64,000 bases of DNA from Hygrocybe punicea (lineage: Eukaryota; Basidiomycota; Agaricomycetes; Agaricales; Hygrophoraceae), in NCBI GenBank assembly GCA_963556145.1, contig OY744470.1:2852001-2916000 (forward strand). Direction: 5' to 3'. Below are positions 55,955 to 64,000 of the stretch, one piece after another. Made by a program: the position numbers and the translations under genes. Each line of letters opens with the position of its first letter. The stretch's first letter is position 1. The notes under the pieces were generated by a model that was given only the letters and a program-made list of their open reading frames with translations, ran no database searches and was not told where the DNA came from.

Positions 55955-57603
55955 ATGGCCAGCAGAGAAAACACCCCCCTCCCCGGATCACCAATGGAGG
56001 ACGACATGAACGGCGGGCAACCAACGGCACCGGTGAGTGAACGGCAGGTCATAGAAGTGACAGCACGATGACCCTGACGAATGCAGGTGGGAGAAGTGAT
56101 TTATACGACGGCGCAACGGGTGACGTACACGCAAGCTATCCTGGAGGCGACAATGGGCTTTGCGAAGATCGACGTGTTGCAAGTCCACGAGAAATTCCAC
56201 TTCGGGACGTGGAACATGCAGCAGCTCGATGAGAAAAAAGTGAAGGACCTCGTCCAGTCGATGGAGCTAGAAGGCATCCAGTGGTTTCGTGGTGACATGT
56301 TGTTGCCGTTCGTGGTGCGTGCGGAGTATATCGATGTTGCATCGTTAACGAAAGACACGACGTTGGGAGCGAAAATACCATCGCTCACATTCATGCCAGC
56401 CGGGCTTGAACACTTGTGTGAGTGGGAGATGGCGTCCGGCCAACATCAAGTGCGGGCGGTCGTGGAGTTCCGCGCGCTGAAGGAGAAATGAGCGCATACG
56501 CTCCATAAGGCGCTTAAGCGGGTTAACGAGAAGATGTGGGAAGGGTTCGACAAAGCCCGGGAGCTGCGTATGGAGGTCGTGATCGTCGAGGGCGAGATGC
56601 AGTCGGTGGAGTTCTGGGGCATTCAAGTCATCAACGAGGGTGAGTTTCGACTTAACCATGAGGACAATATATTTATTCAATGGTGGGATTTATTGGTACC
56701 AGAGATCTTACTCGCGGACGGCGTCGACGCCGCGTTTTATCTGTTGCGCAACCTCACCTTGTACCACTACGAGGAGACCCAGGAGGAAAAACTTGTGTTG
56801 TTGGTGCGGCACATGATGGCGGTCGACGAGACGAAATGGCCATCGATCCGGGCAGACGCTGCGAAGTTGGATAGCAAAGTCGGGGCGTTGTTGCAAGGAG
56901 CAGACAGCTTGAGGGTGATGATGACGCTCTCGTGATTCGGAGGACATTTCACCAACGCGAAGATCTTCTTGGTCGGGTGGATGAAGGGCGTGATGCACAA
57001 TGTGCATGGGGGGGTGAGGATTGGGTTGCGAATCGTTGCACTAACGTGTGTTTGCTGACGGATGATCATCAGATCTTGGGCGAGGTGATCGAGACCGCGG
57101 GTGCGACGCTTCATTTCCTCTTCCAAGGTACACCGCTCGCGATGACGACGAGGGAAGTCGGGCAATTGGTGGGGAAGCTAGCAGCGGACGACGCGGAACG
57201 GCTTTCAGACGAGGACATGGAGATTAGGGTGAGACGGGTGTGGCGACAGTTCCGGGAAAACGATGTGACGTTCGCGGGGGGCTTATTGACAACGAAGGTG
57301 CTGGACACCTTGGACCATCTCTTCGCGAAAACGTTCGTTGCTTCGTCGGGCACATCGATCGAGCCGAGGACGTTGGTTGGGATGGACCATGCTGCGATTC
57401 TGCCGCATTATACGGCGTACAACCGGGAGGTATTAAGCTTCTTGGGTGAGTCGATCGCAGAGCAGACGTGGACGCACGAGGAGGAGAAGAACGTTGCGAA
57501 TACGATCGTGACCAAATTGCGCTGGCTGCATCATCGCCACGAGGACTATACTCAACCCTGCCAGTATCACTGCTTGTTATCCCCTCCATGTCCCCAGAAG
57601 TAG
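55955..57603 (+). pseudogene. ParB-like hypothetical protein gene, two in-frame TGA
   Basis: The start is MASRENTPLPGSPMEDD. Intron 56033-56086 joins PTAP to VGEVIYTTAQRVTY. DEKKVKDLVQSMELEGIQWF and CEWEMASGQHQVRAVVEF resemble a ParB/sulfiredoxin-fold domain, with a G-x-H motif. TGA at 56489-56491 and at 56933-56935 lie in an otherwise continuous frame (KEK-stop-AHTLHKALKRVNEK and TLS-stop-FGGHFTNAKIFLVGWM), and CGA would fit both. An intron at 57014-57072 leads to ILGEVIETAGATLHFLF. A 63-bp segment (56640-56702) could be an intron or coding. The fold call is moderate. Such uncharacterised proteins are common in mushrooms. Confidence 0.6.
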
Positions 57604-57689
57604 TTAGGAATGGAATTGTAACGGAAATTAGGCCTAAAGCTGTCTAAGATGAGACTCTTATTTCAGGGTCCCAGTAGGGGTGCCACCAC

Positions 57690-59010
57690 ATAAGAAGTCA
57701 AGAAACGTCCAAATCATTACCCTGGTACTCTCTGCTGCTGTCGGAACTGATAACCACCTTTGAAACTGTCTGTTTCAGATGGCACCAGTTTTCAGGTTTC
57801 TTTGAGGTCCCTGCTACTTTTTTCAGAGTTGCTGAGTGGGTCTGACAAGGGGAGGGCTGTGGCGTCTCATCATTGGTATCAGAGTCCACAGAAAATGCCA
57901 TGGACTTGGTATTTTTGGAGCTGGTGGAATGGTTTTCTGGTACAGGCACGTTGCCTGATTTAACCCTTTCCACCTTTGGTGCTAAGTCGTGGCTTGAACA
58001 TTTGACCAAGGTTGTTGCTGCCAATGGCTGGAGCCATTTAGGGCCTTTATAGTCCTGTGAATTGTCTCCGAAATTCTGAGTCTGGGTAGATCTGGAACAG
58101 GGGGGGCTTCAATGAAGACCAGGGCTGTGTTTGTTCATAATGCTGCAAGCACATATGAATCAATGCAAGACTTTGACATGGAGTTAGGAGGACAAACCTT
58201 TCTTGTCTTTCTCTGAGGCAAGCACAAAACAGAGCGGATGTTGCTCATTCTGTAATGCATTGATGATGCACTCCACCTGAGCAATTTTCAGACCAGTGAC
58301 CCCTTTACTCTTGCCCGACTGGTTGTCACCAGACATAGGCATCTTGTGGGGCCAACCCAGGCAAATATAGCCCTGGTCAGCCAGAAGTTTTGGAAAACCT
58401 TTCTAGGGAAACAGAGTGTTTGGGAACTCTCCACTGGCTGCCACTAATCATACTATTGTATCAGTTGCAGGCACATACAGGAAACTATTGAATATGCACC
58501 AAACGCTTCACCCAAACTGTCATGGAATCTCTATCGAATTTCTGTACCCTTCGTGGGTACACCACCCCAGCATTTCTGGGTGACATTGGTGCCAGGTTTT
58601 TTATTGATATTGTCCTTCTGAGGATGTTTCTCCTGAGTATTAACCTCATGGGTAAGCTCCTCTTCGGAATCCTCATCAGCCCAGGTTTCTGCCACCTGCA
58701 CGATGGAGACATTTTGGCTGAGATTTTGGTCAGTGCCACAAGCATAAGCTCATTCTACTCAGATACTCACAATACAACCACCTTGAGATGGCCAAGGAAT
58801 CAATCCTTGTCTTGCCAAAGATGCTCAATGAACTGTAAAAATGACATCGGCCATCTGCAAGATTCTTCCAAGCAATGAACACATACCCCCTTTACTTTTT
58901 CTGTCACAAAAACATCTCCAAGCCCATGGTCCAAGTTGACTTCACCAATCATGGCAACAACCATTTTGAAACCATTTTGTGTTGAGTGGAGCATACCCTG
59001 CTCAGGTTTG
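57690..59010 (-). pseudogene. Unrecognised degenerate minus-strand gene
   Basis: Open pieces at 57698-58024 (Ser/Thr/Lys-rich, starting MAATTLVKCSSHDLAP), 58485-58745 and 58800-58994 (GFKMVVAMIGEVNLDHGLGD, then SCRWPMSFLQFIEHLWQD) lie in order on the minus strand with frame changes between them. They could be exons or decayed parts of one gene. No family was recognised. Confidence 0.3.
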
Positions 59011-59899
59011 TCAAACAGAGCAAGGTGAGAGTATATGATTTCACTAACCAGTTGTACAATCTTATCAAAGGTGTTATGAAATGTTCATGCCCGTTGGGAG
59101 CAGGTCTGGCTGGGATTAGCATTCAGCTCATCTTGCTCATGAGCATTGAGTATTTGTTACTACTGTACATGGCCTTCAAGGATTTGTAGCATTGCTTGCA
59201 AATGTGAGGAGACGTGGCACCCTTGCCTTCAATTATTCAATCAGTTAAGGCATCATCAAGAGGTTAGATGCTGTTCATACCAGTGTAGTGGTGAGGTCAG
59301 GGTGGCTATGGAACAATGGTCCTAACCTGGGGTTGTCAGCGTAGAAGTGATGGTGGAATAGTTAGCTAGCTTCAGTAAAGTGGTAAGGAACAGAGAAGGG
59401 AAAGCTGCCATGTAAAACTACTACTATCTATCAAGACCGGTCTAAGCCGATGAAGCTGATGTTGTCGGGTATGGCGGGTTGGGTGTCGGGTGACAAGCGC
59501 TATAAGAATATGGATGGTAGAATGATGGAGAGAGTGTTGAGAGAACCAACAAGTTGTATGAGTGAAGGATTTTACTGAGAGGCTGATTCTGAGTGAGGGG
59601 AAATGGGGGAACTGGTTTCTTATTTTGACATGGCGCTTGGGCACCATTTTTATACTACAAAAATGTCTATCTAGTTTTGGATGAGAGTCCTCGGCTGATG
59701 AGGGTGAACAAAGGGAAATAGAAATAGCAGAGTGAGGAGAAGGTTGCGATGCAACAATGACAGGAAAATGACAGGAAGAAGTGAAAAGCTGTGAAAAGAT
59801 GTCAAATACTTTTATGTATCTCCATAAGGGAGATGGTATGTGCGAATTGGGCAAGTCTGATGTTGTGATTCCAGTCTGATAAGATCCATCTGCAATATT

Positions 59900-61530
59900 T
59901 GGGATTCTGTGTGTTTAGGAGTTGGACCAATCCTGTGCACGAGTGGCCATGCTAGTCAGTATGCATCAGGTTACGTTGGGTTCGAGCGTGGATCGCTAGA
60001 GATGTTGGGTTTGAGCAGATTTGTGAGATATCAAGTTTCCGGTCTCAGAGGGCCAAGAGCTCTCTACACCAGCCAAATTGTTTGGACCAAAAACACACCT
60101 CAATTCCTCATATTGGTTCCATTCATTGGCTTGCTGGTAAGCCCACCCTGCATTTAATTTGATCTAGTGATTGATGAGAACAGAAGTGTCTATGTCTGCT
60201 TGTGAGGATAATTCAACAAAGAGGTTTTTGATAACCTGAAATCCATCCTGTATACCTTTTTCAAAGTGCGGCCCTTGGTCTTTTTGTCGTAACCATCCTC
60301 TGGTATCAATACTGGGCTGGATGGACTCTGAAAATGAATGTGTGGGCTTTGGAGATGTAGCCGAGCAGGAGCAGGTAGGGGAACAACCATACTGGAAGCC
60401 AATGGCCACTGAAATTTGTCACTTGGGCATTTGGCCTGCAGATTGGTACATAGTGGAGCTGGAGCAGGTGGGGGAACAACAATGCTGGTTGCCAATGGCT
60501 GCTGACATTCAATGCTTGGGCGTCTGGCCTGCAGATTGGTTAAAAGAGGGTCTATGGATGGGTTAGGGTCCACATCCTCAATGTCAAGACCTTCCCAAGA
60601 GGTTCCTGTGTTTGTGTTAAATGAGGCAGTTAAAGTGTTAAGATCATCCTTAGTGTCAAAACCTCCCTGAGAGGTTGCTGGGTCTGTACCAAACAGGGCA
60701 GGGAAAGCATTAACACCATTCCAAGAATGGTGAATGCCCTGGGAGCCTTGTGAAAACCTTTTGTCTTGACCCTTCCACCTCCATCTCAGTGGGGAGAGGT
60801 GTGCTATCTGGCCTGCCCAGTGGATCTGCAGTATATCTGGCATCACTGAAAGCATCACCAAAATGCTCTTCCTCCATATAGGTCATGATATCATTGGACA
60901 CATGTTATCCCCAACCTCTTCTTTGGGCATCTGAGACCTCAAGGATGAATGTAGCTAGATGAAGGGCTGCTGCTGCCCTATGGGCTTGGTGGGGGGTGTG
61001 GCATTACCCTGTGCATCTGGAGAGGGTGGCACAATGGAAGGGGGTAGGGGATATTTACTTTGTTTCCTAGCACAAGGGGCATGAGGAGCAGAGGGTTCTG
61101 GTGTCTTTGTGGCCAAATAAGCACCATGTATAAGTGCCTTACTGATCACACTATGGTCCTTATTTGTGGGTGTGATATGGCTGTGCAGCTTTGTGGGGGT
61201 AAGTTCTGGAGGAATGGATCTCACCTGTTGCCCACCATCTTCCTGTGAAACTGGGAATGGAGCTGCATGTTCACCTAATGGGAGCTCACAAAAGTTTGGG
61301 GGCTATGTGGTGCCACTGGCGAGGATTTGAGCTCATCAACTTGAACCTCACCACCACCATATAAATAGCTGCCAGCAGTAGTCCCTAGATGTGGGGCTAA
61401 TGGTGAGGAATCAAAATCATCAGCCTGATCCTTGCTGTCACTGTATAAGTAGCTGTCGGCAGTGTTCCCAAGTTGTGAATTGTCAAATAGATCCATGCTG
61501 CTGTATGTCAAACCTGTAATCACCAAGTTA
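59900..61530 (-). pseudogene. Unrecognised degenerate minus-strand gene, low-complexity linker
   Basis: Minus pieces in order: 61275-61526 (MDLFDNSQLGNTADSYLYSD, with a second diverged SYLY repeat), 60955-61224 (Pro/Ser/His-rich), 60190-60861 (an internal duplication of TNLQA..PS with Pro-rich VVPxPAPA), then NEWNQYEELRCVFGPNN near 60100. Stops and shifts separate them. A 126-bp duplication is visible in DNA near 60370-60535 (GAGCAGGTRGGGGAACAAC twice). It is probably a transposon-associated hypothetical gene. The family is unknown. Confidence 0.35.
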
Positions 61531-61675
61531 GCACATTCACTGGGAACTCAGTCAAACTACGTACAAAAAGAGCAAAGTGTGTACAGAGGTTGTAGAGCTG
61601 AAAATGACGTGTCTGACAAGGGTTGAAAAACAAATAAATGCATAACCTGTTGAAGAAGTGAGGGTCTTGAGAGTT

Positions 61676-62860
61676 TTACAGTGCATTGGGGGTAGTCTTA
61701 CTGGGTGAGCAGTATAAGAGTCTCAGATATGAAAAAAAAAAAGTGTTCTTGGTGGGTGGTTGGAGGCTGAACACAAGAACTGAGAGCCTGGGAATGATCA
61801 ACAATGCTTGCCATGCCCGCCACATGCCAAACCATGCCATCAAAGTTTGCACAAGGATTTGCATGTCGATGTTGTCTGAGGTACTAAAGAAGCAGAAGAA
61901 GCAATGGTGACAGGCATTTCATGATGGTGGTGAGTGTTGCCTGGGTCTGTCAGGTATACATTCCAATTTTCAGGTCATTAAGGGATACGTTGAAGAAGGG
62001 AGGAATAATTGTTGCAGGTGAGGCAGGATTGTGGCATGCAAGTTTATGAAGAAAACTTCGTGAAACAAGAGTTTTTGGAGCCTGAGCTTCCTGACAGACA
62101 TGATTCCTCCAATTGTATTCATGCTGAGGAGACCTCTTTGGAGTGACGAGGAGAGACAATTGGTCAATTCTTTGATCCAGATGATACATGAACAGGAGGT
62201 ATTTTCCAAAGCCAACAAGTTGCAAAGAGTCCATGGTTGCAATATTGATGACATTCCTACCGCTCACGTGAAGTGTGACACTTCGATCAGGACTCTGAAG
62301 GCCAGGATTGTGACCTTGGAGTTGACTTTGGCACATTATTTACAAGCAAAAGCAAAAGTGATGCCTGGTGCCCAGGGGCTTTCGATGATTGACCTCAATG
62401 TGTGGATGTCAAGCTCACCTCCCAGCACTGAAGATTCAGTTCAAAAAACTGATGTTCAGGTGGTGAGTAGTTGAAAATTAGAAACAATGGACTTGTTGAT
62501 GGCCTTTCCAAGGCAACCTCTTTCCCCATTGCTCCCCAATCCAAGGTTAAATTGGCCACACAAGCAACACCTGCTCTCTCAGACTTGTGACCTGCATCGG
62601 TGCTGCCAGCAAACAACTTTTCTGCACCAAAAGTTCTAGCAATGGGTATGAACAAACAGGGAGAACAAACGATGTTCAGGAAGCTTGATTTAGATGACAC
62701 TGGTGACAATGCTGATTCTGGAGATGACACGCCACTGTCCAAAATGGTCATGAGTTGGGGAAAGAGGGAACAGACACCATCGCCAATGAAAGGTGACCCG
62801 AAGGACAATGTTGCCAGGCCTAGTAGGTGCATGGTATGTTCAGAGTTTTCTCAATGAAGA
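61676..62860 (+). other. Hypothetical ORF fragments
   Basis: Plus open frames at 62100-62474 (containing WSDEERQLVNSLIQMIHEQE and a Ser/Thr-rich tail) and 62600-62857 (acidic, LDLDDTGDNADSGDDTPLSK) may be exons of one gene. The intervening 120 bp has stops in the same frame. No domain was recognised. Confidence 0.35.
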
Positions 62861-63105
62861 GAAATCCTTTCAGCTGAAGTTCAACATATAGAAAACCATT
62901 TTGCAAAAGCCGGAGTTGCAGACTGCTGTAGGCCCAGACAAAGTGAGCACCAAGGTTCTTGTGTATGGGGGCAAGGACTCAACTGATGTTCAGCTCAGGC
63001 GTCATGGACAGCTGGCAAGAAACATCAATAATTGATGGTGCATTCTATCTGCCAGCCTTCAGGATTCTCACACCCAATTTTTTTTGTTGTATCACTATTG
63101 GAACT

Positions 63106-63285
63106 AGTGTTGGGGAAGTTCGGTTTGGTCCGGTTTGGGGCCTTTTTTGCCCAAACCAAGACCAAATGGTTCAGTTTCTGCCAAGATTTCCAGGAACCAG
63201 ACTGAAACCAATCAAAACCATTTTGATCGGTTTACCATTTTGATTGGTTTGGTTTGGTCCAAACTTGGTTTAAACCAAGACTGTT
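63106..63285. mobile_element. hAT-type MITE-like fragment rich in GGTTTGG
   Basis: The left end TAGTGTTGGGGAAGTTCGGT resembles the nested MITE at 5831 (TAGTGTTTTAAAG). The interior is self-complementary (GGTTTGGTCC against GGACC/CCAAACC, and TTGGTTTAAACCAA). No matching right end or duplication was found, so the copy seems truncated. Confidence 0.4.
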
Positions 63286-63286
63286 G

Positions 63287-64000
63287 CATATTCACCTCAC
63301 GGGAGTCATGCACATCAGTTGACATAGCTGGCATCTTCGCAAGGTGGGATTGGGGGGCAGGTGAGTTGCTCTGCTCCATTCTGACCTCACAAGAGAGCCA
63401 CACACATCAATTGACATGGCCAGCCTCATCGCAAGGTGGCATTGGGGAGCAGGGGGCTGCAAGGCCCACTCCTGGTGAAACACACACATACAATGTATGC
63501 ATTCCACCTCGGTTGCATCCAGGTGGTGGTGGTAGTGTCCTGACGCGTCATACATGTGATGATGGGTGGGTTGAACCCTTTTTGGTGGTTGCGTGGTGGC
63601 AACAGTGGTGGTGATGGTGATGATGGTCTGGTGGTGGTGGTGATTGTGGTGGTGCAGTGTCGTGTTCTGTATTATGAGAATAAATTTGATGAAAAAATTT
63701 GATGAAAAACATACCATGAAGCAGTGGGGGTGGATGCACCACCCCCTGCTGCTCATTCTGCCCTAATCCACCCTGTTCACCTTTGTTTGCATGTGCACAC
63801 ATTGGAGGTGTTGGCGTGTCCAGTGCAGCGTCAATGGCTGCTGTCATGGTCATTGCTGTCATGGTGGCAGTTGCCATCGTTGCCGTCGTGGTGGTGGTGG
63901 TGATGTGTCAACCTGTAATTTGTTAATGCATTAGTTAAGTTCGAACAAATAAAAATAAAAAACATGCAGGCAGCAGGGAGTACCCCACTGCCCATTTTGT
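63287..64000. repeat. Minisatellite-bearing repeat DNA at the window end
   Basis: Two TCAATTGACATGG-type modules (about 63308 and 63403), each followed by TCGCAAGGTGG, lie about 95 bp apart and form a direct duplication. Then GGTGGTGGTGGTGATG-type repeats occur (63520-63660 and 63820-63905). The organisation is like the hAT-like elements at 5601 and 26630, but the ends are not in the window. Confidence 0.55.

Overview
The window reads as nuclear DNA of a basidiomycete, most likely an Agaricomycete. Coding regions are split by short GT-AG introns of about 40-63 bp. The recognisable genes are of kinds common there: a Tnp2/CACTA (Plavaka-like) transposase, a Tad1-like LINE, Ulp1-type protease ORFs, BAH and SAM-like fragments, and a Crinkler (CRN) family protein. 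There is a 100-base assembly gap at 5916-6015. I saw no rRNA, tRNA or CRISPR array.

About 1-42 kb is a transposon graveyard, and much of it can be resolved as nested insertions with exact target-site duplications (TSDs). A dead Tc1/mariner transposase (4.7-7.4 kb) is split by a 1543-bp hAT-like element, which itself contains a 383-bp hAT-like element. Two LTR copies lie in opposite orientation (10.5-11.0 and 14.7-15.2 kb); the first has a perfect TSD. From 20.6 to 29.3 kb a minus-strand Tad1-like LINE (ORF1 with CCHC knuckles; ORF2 with endonuclease, reverse transcriptase, RNase H and a C-terminal zinc knuckle) is broken by an uncharacterised insert of about 0.8 kb, a 1948-bp TG...CA element that carries a 1208-bp hAT-like element, and a 373-bp CACTG-type MITE. 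Removing the last three restores continuous ORF1 reading frames. From 29.33 to 34.07 kb lies a 4.7-kb imperfect palindrome whose arms are stacked minisatellites. Minus-strand Ulp1-like protease exons follow at 34.8-36.4 kb, then several tandem repeats.

From 42.56 to 49.14 kb is a nearly complete CACTA element with matching terminal inverted repeats, a flanking 7-bp direct repeat, a Tnp2 transposase gene, a multi-exon accessory gene and a small opposite-strand ORF. From 49.3 to 57.6 kb the density of host-like genes rises: a Gal80-like GFO/IDH/MocA oxidoreductase with one internal stop, a small hypothetical ORF, an apparently intact CRN protein with a P-loop, a 44-bp minisatellite, and a ParB-like hypothetical gene with two internal stops. 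From 57.6 to 64 kb there are degraded hypothetical ORFs and then more minisatellite-bearing repeat DNA.

Two themes run through the window. Nearly all premature stops that I could place in otherwise continuous reading frames can be explained by a single C-to-T transition on one strand, which suggests cytosine-methylation or RIP-like decay. Several elements that look distinct share hAT-like ends, 8-bp TSDs, internal minisatellites and a short TCAATTGAC-centred module, which suggests an undescribed non-autonomous family.
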